A DNA stretch of 64,000 nt from Bactericera cockerelli (GCA_024516035.1 CM044967.1:11888092-11952091), one strand, 5' to 3'. Counted from the first letter of the stretch, positions 40,739 through 50,592 are shown. Made by a program: numbers and translations. Notes: generated from the letters alone by a model not told the origin.

Positions 40739-43700
40739 CTGATTATTTGGCACATCGGGCAAAGCGAATTTGAGCTTCTCCCAAAATAGTTTATCACCCC
40801 ACTGTAGGTAGGTGTTGGTTTTCAAGTACAGTCTTATATCAGGATCTAGATCCTTTTGAGGGACTTCTCCCAGTAGGATGACTATCAGTCTTTTCTTGCC
40901 TCGAAGAACTTGATGGTGGGCAGACTTGAATTCGTATCTGCACCACTCTGACTTGATAAAGTTCTCCGAGAGTACCATAATGGTGCGACGTGAAGACTCC
41001 ACAGCCTGCACTATCGTATCCCCTATGTATCCGCCCACAGGGAATTCTCGATAGTGTAGACACAGCTTGTAGGCCGGGTCCCCATTCTCCAGAATAGGTG
41101 CCAGCTCCTCCGCTACGAATGCTTCGTCTTTAGAACTGTAACTCACGAAAGCGTCGAATAGCTTATCTCGGTCGTCCATCTCAATCTCACTGCTCTTGTA
41201 GAAGAGACGCACGCCGAAGCGAGAATGGAACCAGACCCTCATCTCCTGACGGAAAATAATGATGAGGACTAGAAGCAGCACCAGAACGAAGGAGGCACAC
41301 ACCAGAATAATGAGGAGGAAAACATAATCCTGCTGAGGCTGCAATTCTTTGGGAAAAGTGTAGCTTCCATTCATTGGACTTTGTTCTGGTATAACATTTT
41401 GGTTTTGGTAGTTCCGGTTGTTATTTGAGGAAACATTAGTAGCGGGCACTATACATGTTGGTATAACAGCTCTCATCATGGAAAATCCAACGTCACTTCC
41501 ATTCATACAGCGGATTTGTGAGATGTCGTGCACAGAGGAGCGACTTCGTTGCAGATAATCGCGAAACCGCTCGGCATAATCACAATCACAGGACCATGGG
41601 TTAGCCGTGAGAGTGACGGATTGGATTTGAGATGATAGATGCCAGACGGCAAATGACATGATTCTGTTGTGATCGAGTTGCAAAACCCTGAGCTGTGTCA
41701 TTGATGAGAATGTTCTGTTGTTGATGTAGCTGATCTTATTGTATTGTAGGTAAAGTTCTCTCAGGTTTTCTAATCTCTCAAACTCGTATCCTCTAAGTTC
41801 TGTTAGTTTGTTATCATCAAGCCGTAGTGTGATCAATTCTCTCAACCCGTTAAATGTTCTATTATGTATAGTTTCTACATGAGATGCATTCAGGAAAAGA
41901 GTCCGTAGCTTCTTTCTTCCGATAAAACTGTGACTGCCTATGACAGGTATGCGATTCCCATCCAAATATAATTGAGTAGCATCCATTGGTATTCTGGATG
42001 GTAATTGATTATCGTAACCTCCTGTAGAGCAATCTATAACGTTTGCTTCCCATGACACGTCGTGATAGCAGGTACAATTGTTCGGGCAAGTCATCTCACA
42101 GTCGCACGCATCGAAATCACAACAGTGGCACATGGGCGCACAATTTGTCTCATATTCACACAAGAACTGATTTGAATTAGCTTCTTTCAGTAGAACCTCC
42201 GGATTGGCTCTATTGTAGAGAAGTTTACACGTCACTGTGTCTAAGTCTACTAAGTTTGGCTTGTTCCTCTCCTTGTTCACACTATAGCTCTGCAACCACT
42301 GCATTGTACAATCACACTGGAAGGGATTACCACCAACGTAAAAATCAGGAATTTGCTTGTGTGGAGGAATCGGAGATATTCTAAGAGCAATTTGAGTAAT
42401 GCTTTTCAGACGATTTCCAACTAAATCCACACGAGTTAGATTTGGTTTCTTAAAAAATGTGTAAGATTGCACTTTTGAAATCAGATTATTAGTTAGGAAC
42501 AAGTTTTCAACACTATCGGGGATAGCATTTCCGGTAATTTCAGTCAGTTTATTGGAACTAGCATCGAAGTATGTTAAATGCAACTGGCTTTCAATTTCAA
42601 AGTAATTTCCAAGTTCACTTATTTGGTTTCCATGAATATCAAGCCATTGTAAATCAGTTGGTATAAGTGCATAATCAAACCATTCCAATAAATTTTCTGA
42701 TATGTTCAACCAAACTAGATTTGGAAGCTTTGGGAAGAGTCCTCCAATATCAGTCAGATAATTGCCATCAAGTCGAATTGCTAAGAGGTTGGAATTGTTA
42801 TCAAATGTTCCAGCCTCAACTTTCTGAATTTTATTGCTCGCTAAATTTAAAATGGTTAAAGCTGACAACTTTTCAAACACTCCTTTTGATATGTTACTAA
42901 TATTATTTTCTGTTAGTCTTAAGCCAACTAATTGATGTAATGAGTTAAGAGAGAAGTTGTTTATTTCTGTTATCAAGTTGTCACCGAGATCCAATGTTTT
43001 CAAGCTTTGCAGGTTTCTTAGAACTTTAGGAATCTCCGTCAATTTATTTCCGTTGAGATGAAAGTCTTGCAGCCTTGTAGCGTTCTTGAGTGCATTTTCT
43101 TCAATGTATTCTAACTCATTGTTGTCCAGAGATAGTACACTGAGCGCTGTTAGACTATCAAGAGAGAAACTTTCTATGCGCTTCAGCTTATTGTTGGACA
43201 TGATCAATGTATGTAAATTAGATAGAGAAGCGAATGTATTTCTATGAATAGATTCTATTTGATTATTTTCCAAGTGTAAAACTTGTAGAAGATACAAATC
43301 TTTAAAAATTGACGAGTCCAGTTTGTGTATTTTGTTATAAGCTACATTGAGAACAACTAATCTCTGTAGTCCAGAAAACGTAGCTGCGTTCACCCATTCT
43401 TCAGTCAATTCGTTATTAGATAAATCCAGAACCATGAGTTGGCTCAATTCATTGAAGATCCCTGGAGCTAAGACGTTGATGGAATTATTTTGGAGGTAAA
43501 CTTCCTTCAAATCTCTTGACTGAGCAAACAGCTCTGGTGGAATGTTGACTAGATTGTTAACTGAAAGGTTCAGAATAGACAGCGATGTCAGACCGTCCAA
43601 CGCATGGTCTGCTATGAAAGTCAGGATGTTTCCTTGTAGGTAAAGTTCTTGCAGGCGAGATAAACGAGAAAATCCTTCAGCTGGTAACGAATCAAAACTG

Positions 43701-44392
43701 TTGTTAGACAAGTCTAACACACGTAGGTTGATGCCACACCTGGAGCTATCATAGCTGGAGAACATGAAGTTTCCCACATTGGACAGTCTGTTCTGAGTGA
43801 GGTTCAGGTAGTTGAGACTCTGCAGCGGGCAGAACAGAGCGCTGGGTAGCGTCCAGATGCTGTTCATGCTGAGGTCTAGCCACTCCAGCGATTGGAGCTC
43901 ATCCGTGAACACATTGGGAGATATTTCCAGGGACATGGTAGACCAGTCTGTGTTATGAGTACGCAGTGTCAGCGTCTTCAGCTTTCTAAGTCCTCGGAAT
44001 GATCCAGCGGACAAGTTTCCAATTTTACAAAATTCCACGGATAAATCCTTCAGGTCAATAAGTGTTTGGAAGCTGCCTGGACTCAAGGAACTTTGGAAGA
44101 AGAGCATGTCGCCACATTCTATCCTCAGTCGGACTGTGTACTGAGCTTGGATGATGCTGAAGTTGGTGTTTTCGATTTCCGAATTGATAGTCCTCAGCTT
44201 GCAGACGAGAGCCACCTCCTGGTCAGGCTCCGCCGCGGACGGCACTTCCACCTCAGTTCCCTCCGCAGTGACGGCATACCACTTGCACTCATCCGGCGCC
44301 TGATAGCGCAGAGCTTTGCTGATGGAACCCGACAGCAGGCCGAAACATGCGCTGAGGAGCACGGTGACAATCACCGGACCCGGGATCACCAT
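40703..44392 (-). CDS. Toll-7: Toll receptor, Toll-7/18-wheeler class
   Basis: A single-pass cell-surface receptor of 1229 residues, in one exon. Residues 1 to about 25 form a hydrophobic signal peptide. The ectodomain begins with APDECKW and has many leucine-rich repeats to about residue 685. A C-flanking Cys motif (NPFQCDC, about 689) follows, then a Cys-rich block (CHCCDFDACDCEMTC, about 757-776), a second LRR set, and a second C-flank (NPWSCDC, about 934). The membrane helix is about 1024-1047. The TIR domain is about 1078-1211, with box 1 FDAFVSYS, the BB-loop region HYREFPVGGYI and box 3 FW. This double-cluster layout and a TIR starting after RQEMRVW are typical of insect Toll-7/18-wheeler receptors, which act in development, epithelial adhesion and sometimes immunity; the exact paralogue is uncertain. 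The ATG at 44392 precedes the signal peptide directly. The last ten residues are probably frameshift product (see 40633-40738). Confidence 0.95.
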   Translation of the reverse strand: MVIPGPVIVTVLLSACFGLLSGSISKALRYQAPDECKWYAVTAEGTEVEVPSAAEPDQEVALVCKLRTINSEIENTNFSIIQAQYTVRLRIECGDMLFFQSSLSPGSFQTLIDLKDLSVEFCKIGNLSAGSFRGLRKLKTLTLRTHNTDWSTMSLEISPNVFTDELQSLEWLDLSMNSIWTLPSALFCPLQSLNYLNLTQNRLSNVGNFMFSSYDSSRCGINLRVLDLSNNSFDSLPAEGFSRLSRLQELYLQGNILTFIADHALDGLTSLSILNLSVNNLVNIPPELFAQSRDLKEVYLQNNSINVLAPGIFNELSQLMVLDLSNNELTEEWVNAATFSGLQRLVVLNVAYNKIHKLDSSIFKDLYLLQVLHLENNQIESIHRNTFASLSNLHTLIMSNNKLKRIESFSLDSLTALSVLSLDNNELEYIEENALKNATRLQDFHLNGNKLTEIPKVLRNLQSLKTLDLGDNLITEINNFSLNSLHQLVGLRLTENNISNISKGVFEKLSALTILNLASNKIQKVEAGTFDNNSNLLAIRLDGNYLTDIGGLFPKLPNLVWLNISENLLEWFDYALIPTDLQWLDIHGNQISELGNYFEIESQLHLTYFDASSNKLTEITGNAIPDSVENLFLTNNLISKVQSYTFFKKPNLTRVDLVGNRLKSITQIALRISPIPPHKQIPDFYVGGNPFQCDCTMQWLQSYSVNKERNKPNLVDLDTVTCKLLYNRANPEVLLKEANSNQFLCEYETNCAPMCHCCDFDACDCEMTCPNNCTCYHDVSWEANVIDCSTGGYDNQLPSRIPMDATQLYLDGNRIPVIGSHSFIGRKKLRTLFLNASHVETIHNRTFNGLRELITLRLDDNKLTELRGYEFERLENLRELYLQYNKISYINNRTFSSMTQLRVLQLDHNRIMSFAVWHLSSQIQSVTLTANPWSCDCDYAERFRDYLQRSRSSVHDISQIRCMNGSDVGFSMMRAVIPTCIVPATNVSSNNNRNYQNQNVIPEQSPMNGSYTFPKELQPQQDYVFLLIILVCASFVLVLLLVLIIIFRQEMRVWFHSRFGVRLFYKSSEIEMDDRDKLFDAFVSYSSKDEAFVAEELAPILENGDPAYKLCLHYREFPVGGYIGDTIVQAVESSRRTIMVLSENFIKSEWCRYEFKSAHHQVLRGKKRLIVILLGEVPQKDLDPDIRLYLKTNTYLQWGDKLFWEKLKFALPDVPNNQRKTTTGIKSVI

Positions 44393-44414
44393 TATTGATT
44401 CGCATGTAACGATG

Positions 44415-44440
44415 CACTTAGAGAAAAAGAAATTGATCTA
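44415..44440 (-). promoter_or_regulatory. Weak candidate 3' splice site before the Toll start codon
   Basis: About 25 bases upstream of the ATG, the minus strand reads a pyrimidine tract, TTTCTTTTTCTCT, followed by AAG. This would be an acceptor joining an upstream leader exon to the coding exon. AAG is less usual than CAG or TAG, so this is only a possibility. Confidence 0.25.
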
Positions 44441-44889
44441 TTTAAGTTGAATCCTTCAGATACCAACTTTTTATACACAATCATAGCTATTAAAACACAT
44501 TTAAAATTACTTAGAAAAGAAATGATTTCAAATAATTATATTGAGATGTTTTTATTTAGGTTTAATAATTATCTAATAAAATATTTGAAATAAAAAAATT
44601 AAATTAATAGAGTTGATAAATATCGGTTAGAAAAATAAAGTTAGGCATGTAAAAAATCCAAGAACTAGGCAATCAATAATTAATAAAAAATATTAAAATC
44701 TATCTTCAGAGTTATAATCAAATAATTAAAATTATAAAAAATTCATATAGCACAATTATTATTTATTTAGTATAAATTATCACGTCACAAATTGAAAAAA
44801 ATAATCCAAGATCGTCGTCGAAAATAAAAATCCAATCCACGAACTAGTTGCAACGAGTCTAGCGAAAACGCACACGACAAGCTCGATTC

Positions 44890-44940
44890 TCAAACTGAAG
44901 AACGAACTCAAAACTGAATCCAACTGGAACTGAGAACCGC
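44890..44940 (-). promoter_or_regulatory. Candidate core promoter upstream of the Toll exon
   Basis: On the minus strand an initiator-like TCAGT has its A at 44931. A downstream element, CGTTC, lies at +28 to +32 (44904-44900), which matches the DPE consensus at four of five positions and at the expected spacing. Two further TCAGT motifs lie close by. The segment is richer in G/C than its neighbours, as a 5' leader often is. It is about 540 bases upstream of the ATG. Short motifs occur by chance, so this is a suggestion only. Confidence 0.3.
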
Positions 44941-45262
44941 GCCGCGGTTCAACCGAATCGCTCCCAACCTTGTTTAGAGGTTCGATTCCCCCTCTCCTAA
45001 ACGTCACCCTGGTTCTACCCGTGTTTTCAACCAGTTAACCAGCCAGGTAGATTTGAAGTTGAATACTCTCTAGAACAGTTTGATGAGTTTCAAGACAAGA
45101 CGAACCAACACCCACTCGTCCTGAGTATCCAAGAGCTAAACATAGAAATGGATCAGGCTCGGACTGAACTTCACTACAGGATTTCTAGTTTTTTAATCTT
45201 ATACTTATTTTGTGTTAAAATGATTCATCCCTTGAAAACTTGTGCATGATGACGCTGCAGAC

Positions 45263-45397
45263 TTAGGGCGGAATTAAGAGACGTTTTTGTAATACCTCTG
45301 TGGCGATAAGTCACGGATTGCGTACTGTGTAAGATAGGGAAAATCGACACTTATCAACGACTTAGGTTATTGATGTTGTCTATTAATTCCGCCCTTA
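45263..45397. mobile_element. PIF/Harbinger-type MITE, near-palindromic
   Basis: The element spans 45266-45394 (129 bp) and is flanked on both sides by TTA, the target duplication typical of PIF/Harbinger elements. The terminal inverted repeats begin GGGCGGAATTAA and continue to AGAC with one mismatch. Internal parts such as GATAAGT and ACTTATC also pair, so the whole element is close to a palindrome. It has no coding capacity and would depend on a transposase encoded elsewhere. Confidence 0.75.
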
Positions 45398-46334
45398 GTT
45401 TCACTAAAATATGTTCTGATAAGTGCACAAATACATGCATGATAACATCTCACTTTTAGTATGTTGTCTCATGATTAACTTGGTTTTTGTACTTAGAGTC
45501 AGCGATAAAGTTGATAACTCACGTACTTACTAGATGAAAACTAAAACTAAGTACTGCAGATAAAAATCAAACACCTCGGCCGAGGTGTGAAGAACGCCTA
45601 TACAAAGAAAGAGACAGCCCGGCAGAGTGTAAGGTTACGGAAAACATAGTTCCCATGCATTTCATGTACTTTCAGCCAGCGAAAAGTGCAACATGAAATT
45701 AAAAAATCGCAATTTTTATTGCAGAAATGGGCTCTACGTTGAAAAAACAGTTGATTTGACTTTTTGTTTGACTTCCTAGGCCACCGGGAACCCTATTTTC
45801 GAGACCCCCGAACAATCGTGAAAGACATGAAAAGATTCATAATTTTTTTTTTTTTTTTTTTTTCTGTTTTTTTTCATACGGATCCTTTGAGACCCGACTT
45901 CGTGTCTTTAACTTGGCACTGAAGATTAAGTGAGGTGTCTAAAGTGATCAAGATATAATGGAGATGAGCCCGGACCAAAAAAATTTTCTAAATTATAAGC
46001 GGGCGGCCCATTTGGGCGGCCTCGGGTTTTGGGAGCCCAAATCGGGAATTGAAGGATAATACCAATCTTAAGTGGTATCAAATGAAAGATCTTGATGAGC
46101 TGATACCAAATTTATTGATTTAATTCCTTCATCCGGTCCACTGGGTGGCACCTGGTGGCCTTTTCATTTTCTTTGGCGGGAAGGTACCTTCGAATCCTTA
46201 GCTTAGTGGTCAGATCTTGGCCAGTATGTATTTTTCGAGATGACCTCGCTCTCTCACTGCAAAATTTTAATGTTTAAGTTTCCAAGTATTAATTTAGTTA
46301 GTTCATTTTCCGTCCGTTTCTTTAGAAGACAACT
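45398..46334. other. Repeat-like intergenic stretch with T21 run
   Basis: It contains a run of 21 T at 45843-45863. A more GC-rich block at about 46000-46210 has complementary words such as TTTGGGC/GCCCAAA and GGTATCA/TGATACC. Sequence texture differs from the AT-rich background and suggests an unclassified repeat, but no ends can be defined. No gene is recognised. Confidence 0.45.
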
Positions 46335-46412
46335 TTGTCTATTGGTAGCAAGCTCGACCTGCCACGTAGTCAGCATGGGTTCGAATCCTGGCGGGGACGA
46401 AATTTTTTAGCT
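46335..46412 (+). repeat. tRNA-Gly-like SINE head
   Basis: The order is ATTGGTAGCAAGCTCG (A-box region), ACCTGCCACG (glycine GCC-type anticodon stretch), then the B box GGGTTCGAATCCTGG and an AAATTTTTT tail. It resembles the glycine tRNA pattern GTGGTAG, CTCGCCTGCCACG, GGTTCGATTCC, but the stems are degraded. A second, more divergent tRNA-like head lies 320 bases downstream. Confidence 0.5.
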
Positions 46413-46655
46413 CTATATTTTCAATTTGGGCTTAACGTTGTTTTGTTTTTCCGATCTTTGTATTTGATCTTCATGACGACCTCATTACCCTCGCGAGGAA
46501 AATTTAAGTACATAGTTGCAGAATTGGCCAATGACCTGTGGCGGCACATTACGAGATTGATTTTGGACAATCATGGTTGGATGGAGATAAAATATAATTA
46601 TGATGAATTTGCTCTCATAATGTCGATGCTACTCACTAAAAGTTGTGACAAAGTA

Positions 46656-46735
46656 GTAACTTTGGCCAAGTGGGTAGCATACTAGGCTTGCACGCATGAT
46701 GACTTGGGTTCGATCCCCTTCAGGGAATTTTTTTT
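46656..46735 (+). repeat. tRNA-like SINE head
   Basis: It contains GGCCAAGTGGGTAGCA (A-box-like), CTTGCACGCATGATG and the B box GGGTTCGATCCCC, followed by AATTTTTTTTTC. Architecture and flanking words (AACTTTG before, an AATTTTTT tail) parallel the head at 46335-46412, suggesting related elements. The T-arm does not pair properly, so it is not a functional tRNA. Confidence 0.5.
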
Positions 46736-46936
46736 TCTCTGTCCATTATGTCCAGGGTACACTCATACCTCGTGAGGTATTGATAAGGGACGTCACCACC
46801 GAGTTCTCTCCCGCTCATGGTTTTATCAACACCAAATTGTCTCCCGTCGCGTCGCTTGCATTTTTATTTGATTTTATACCTACATAGTTTAGACCTAGAA
46901 TAAAAATTATAATCGAAACACCTAGGAATCATTGAT

Positions 46937-47140
46937 ATAGACCTGAGGCATGTCCTTCTATAAAATTTGCCTAACCCTATGATAAACCCAAGGCATGGCC
47001 TATATATTTACCTAACCCTAATATAAACCCGAGGCATTGCCTTCTATGTATTATCCCTAACCCTACTATATTCTTGAGGCATGGCCTTCTATGTATTTTA
47101 CCTAACTCTCCTATACACTGAAGGCATTGCTTTTCATTAG
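46937..47140. repeat. Tandem repeat, about 45-bp unit, five copies
   Basis: Units are marked by the word (G/A)AGGCAT(G/T) at 46945, 46990, 47031, 47076 and 47121, giving spacings of 45, 41, 45 and 45 bases. The consensus unit reads roughly GAGGCATGGCCTTCTATGTA, then TTTACCTAACCCT, then a short AT stretch. Copies have diverged by several substitutions and small gaps. Inverted copies of another motif lie on either side (see the findings). Confidence 0.85.
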
Positions 47141-47695
47141 TTAGAGATTTAAAAGATTTCCTTATAAAAGGCCGATTCTTATATAAAAATGATAATTTTA
47201 TAGTTTTAATTTTCTTAAATGCCTAATGTAAAAAAGCATGGTCTTATTTCCGGGAGAGATACTCGTGGTGACCCCTGCAACAAGCCGGAGAGAATTTGGG
47301 TAAGAAAAGGTCAACGGGAGAGAACTCATTACCTCACCTTGATAAGGTGAATACATATTCCTTTGGCATTTGTAAATCCAGGTGTTTCAGTGTCCCTCAT
47401 GTGAGGCTCCGAGGTCTATTTAGCATTGAAAGATGAACCTCATCATGTGGAGTGTAGAATCAGAAGGTCTTGCATTGCAAATTTATATATTATTTACTCA
47501 CTTTGGGGACTCAGGGGGCCGAATCTGTGATCCAAATACATAATATTAACCTTAGAAAAATTAAATACGTACTGCTAAAACTATATCTTAAATAAAAGAC
47601 AACTTGGAACATTCACATTTTCCCAGCTTATTTACATTTGTTATTCATAATGTTTCAGTAGTGTATGAACCTATATTTTCGTACAAAAAGAACTG

Positions 47696-48242
47696 ATATC
47701 CCCCCAAAAACACCACTTCGTGGTTAAAAAAAGAAGAACGCCTCACTCAAAAGAATGATTATAATTAGCTAAAAATAAATGATATCAATTTGAGAACACC
47801 TTACCACCTCTTTTTCTGTATCTCTGCACTCCTCTCTGAATTTATTCCTCTTATGTTTATCTTTCTTTATCCTTTCTAGGGGTCATCCCAAACTTGATTT
47901 CTCTTTAAATTTACTTGTTGCACGGCAATAAAAAAGGCGGTCGCGGTGTAATTTTCTCGATTCAAATCAAATAAGTTCAGAAAAATCATACTCCGACCGC
48001 CATTTTTTATTGCCGTGCAACAAGTAAATTTAAAGAGAAATCAAGTTTGGGATGACCCCTAGAAAGGATAAAGAAAGATAAACATAAGAGGAATAAATTC
48101 AGAGAGGAGTGCAGAGATACAGAAAAAGAGGTGGTAAGGTGTTCTCAAATTGATATCATTTATTTTTAGCTAATTATAATCATTCTTTTGAGTGAGGCGT
48201 TCTTCTTTTTTTAACCACGAAGTGGTGTTTTTGGGGGGATAT
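47696..48242. repeat. 547-bp inverted repeat, 248-bp arms, one difference
   Basis: The left arm 47696-47943 and right arm 47994-48242 are reverse complements. By reading, they differ only by a single extra base near the loop (AAAAAAGGCGG against AAAAAATGGCGG). The loop is 50 bases. The arms have no recognisable coding content. Such a structure would give a long, nearly perfect double-stranded hairpin if transcribed. It could be a young foldback or MITE-like element, a hairpin-RNA source of siRNAs, or an assembly or library artefact. Confidence 0.95.
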
Positions 48243-48614
48243 GAAATACACAGAAGTTTTGTCCTCCCTGTTTCACAAGTATTCAAATTCAGTATTGCAC
48301 ATGGAAATATTTTCTAAAAATCTCAAAGATCGGCGCTGAAACGGTGAACATGTCACATCCACTATAAATACGATATATTTGCGTTGTGGGAGTGTCACTA
48401 TGAAAAGTGCTCAGATAGAGATATTGATAGTATCATTGCTAATCATCTGGAGGTGTGTTCCTGTCTTAGAGAGACTATTTATGTTATCCTTAGATAAGTT
48501 ATACGTAATTATGTTCAATTATTTATTTATTCACATGTCAGTCAATTTAAATGAGAAAAATTGTATCATAATTTGGAAATATTTGTTCTAAATACTCGTA
48601 AGTCTCTTCACCGC
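48243..48614. other. Short AT-rich spacer
   Basis: No gene or repeat recognised. A 70-codon plus-strand frame at 48379-48591 is hydrophobic in places but has no recognisable motif. Confidence 0.5.
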
Positions 48615-48758
48615 CCTCAGTAGCTTGATCGATAAGGCGGCGGACTTGTATCCTGGAGGTCGGTAGTTCAAGTCCCGTTTTCAGCGTGGATTGAAAGTGA
48701 AAGCTTGAGTTGGAGTAGTTGTGATATCACGAAAGTTTTTAACAGAAATATGATAAAA
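48615..48758 (+). repeat. tRNA-Thr-like SINE, copy 2
   Basis: It repeats the head CAGTAGCTTGATCGATAAGG, the CTTGTA anticodon-loop region, the B-box-like AGTTCAAGTCCC, and the tail GGAGTAGTTGTGATATCACG and ATATGATAA found at 20068-20205. It differs from that copy at scattered positions and has a slightly longer spacer after the B box. It lies about 370 bases from the large inverted repeat. Confidence 0.7.
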
Positions 48759-50020
48759 AAAATTAAAGTCTAAATTCTCCAAAAAAAATCACCAACAACC
48801 AAGACTGCAGATAAAAATACCGATACCGATACAAGGCGCTAAACGTTTAATTACCGAGTTTGATACCTACCCGGGGAGATCATTTATCACACAACAGCAG
48901 GCCTCCCCCTTCAGAACATTAAACATTGAGAAATTGCTTTTGTCATCTCTTCTCACTGGTTTATTTCCAATCACTCAACGCTGTTATCAGTAGCTTCTAT
49001 TTTTCTTATCACTAGAGAATGACCTGTTCTGACCCCTGCTTTCGGATCAACATGAAATGAATCTGCCTCTCTTCCAGCTCAGGAGAGAATTTTTCTATTG
49101 TGTCATGCATTCGAAACAATCAACTGTCAATAATAATAATGTATTTATTTATGTCATAGTTATTTATATAATATCGATAAATTTCATGTAAAGGATACCG
49201 CTAATGACATTATTTTTAGTAACGAAATGATCCACTATAGTGAGTTTTTTTTGACATTGCATAACTATCATTTAGCCTGGCGTAGATAATTTTGGGTGGG
49301 TGGAAGATATTGTCATAGGCAACAACCCCGCCCTTTAGTTAGGACATAATAATTATGTTTCTATATATTTTTCTATTATTTTTCATTTTTATTATATTTT
49401 ACCTATATTGTTACCATTTTTTTCATTGTTAAAATAATTATTTGTATTGTACCTACATAATTATATTATGTCCATTTATATTTAATAAAGTGTTCAATAA
49501 TAATAATTTTAAGGTTACTAATCTGCAATAACATGCGTGGTAAATAACTTTTAGGGGTGATTATCAGGTATCACTCTTGTTAAACAGGACAAACAAGCAA
49601 CTTACCGTCCTAACATCTCAACACTCGGCAAGCATGTATCGTGCAGGTTTAATAGATTTGGACAAACGCGTCGATCCGGTCATGCCTGATATCTTAGCCG
49701 ATATTAAGTTGAAATTCTTGCGGAGTGTACTTTCGGTTTTTGCTAAAGTATAAAATCACGATTCTTCTCTTTCAACACTTGCTAACTCCATGTGAAAATG
49801 TTTGTACAGTTTTTATTTTTTTATAGATAGATAGGTAATGCTATTATTTCAACACATACTTTAATGTTTCTCGAAAGGAACGCAGACTTTAAATCAAAAC
49901 CTTTTGCAGAGCATGTCTCGACCAATCTGTTCATCATAATCTTTTCTAGAGTTACAATGGGGTAGAGATGCCCTCAATACCTGGAGTGTCTATTACCTAT
50001 TACAATTAACGCAGGGGCTA
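48759..50020. other. AT-rich spacer with possible retroelement 3' tail
   Basis: A block at about 49270-49510 starts GGCGTAGATAATTTTGGGTG and ends with a polyadenylation-like AATAAAG followed by an AATAATAATAATTTT tract. This fits the 3' end of a non-LTR retroelement or an old transcript, but no coding part is attached. No gene is recognised in the rest. Confidence 0.35.
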
Positions 50021-50168
50021 ATGGCCAAATTATGAAATAGGATGAAACAAAGATAAGGTCAACCCGTCCCTAAAGTTGGAGTTTTCACTGATCAAAGTGC
50101 ACTATAGTCCGACTTGAGGGACGGTCGACCCTCATTTTTCTTGTAATTTAAGTTCATAATTTGGACCT
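50021..50168. mobile_element. MITE with outer and inner inverted repeats, copy 1
   Basis: The outer ends GGCCAAATTATGAA and TTCATAATTTGGACC are inverted repeats. An inner pair, GGTCAACCCGTCCCTAAAGT at 50057 and ACTTGAGGGACGGTCGACC ending at 50130, is also inverted. A related copy at 53031-53152 shares the left end (CGAATTATAAAAT) and the inner pair. The GGGCC(G/A)AATTAT end is similar to the Harbinger-type MITE at 45263, so the same superfamily is likely. Confidence 0.65.
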
Positions 50169-50504
50169 ATGAGAGAGAGGCTAACAAGTTAGGAAAAAAA
50201 ATAGTGAAAAGGGATATCATGCCATATCCGTTTACGTATACGAAACTAAAAGTAACTCAAGCTGTACCAAATAATAAATCTGAAATTAATACCAAAAGAT
50301 TAGTTCTTCAAATTGAAAGATTGTCATTTTTGACTCAATTGTCTCCTCCTTTGTCAATCGAAATGTTTCTCCAATTTTTTTTCTGGCACACAATTACTAC
50401 TTTTCAAGACGATTACAAATTCAATTTACAAGGAGATAGTTACAAATAATGTTGAAATCGGATCATTCAAGTGAGTGAATATTAAGTACTTAAAAGTTTT
50501 CTGT

Positions 50505-50592
50505 CTCTCTTTATATACAACCTCCTCTTTCTCTATTTCTCTTCTCTCTCTCTCTCTTTCTCTCTCTCTCACACACACACAAACACACATCT
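50505..50592. repeat. (TC)n/(CA)n compound microsatellite
   Basis: A C/T-rich run containing uninterrupted CTCTCTCTCTCTCT blocks passes directly into CACACACACACA and CACACAT. It is a simple-sequence repeat. Confidence 0.85.

Noticed and set aside
44066..44398. Plus-strand open frame of 110 codons
   Set aside because: It lies antisense inside the Toll exon; the frames at 40839-41063 and 42667-42900 are likewise shadows of that gene.
44960..45000. B-box-like GGTTCGATTCCCCCTC upstream of Toll
   Set aside because: No A box or anticodon arm at the right spacing, so not called as a tRNA or SINE.
44780..45007. 75-codon minus-strand frame upstream of the Toll start
   Set aside because: No domain content; it lies in what may be the 5' leader or promoter region of the Toll gene.
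46335..46735. Genuine tRNA genes at the B-box matches
   Set aside because: The acceptor, D or T stems do not pair well in any of the tRNA-like segments, and several share non-tRNA flanks, as expected of SINEs.
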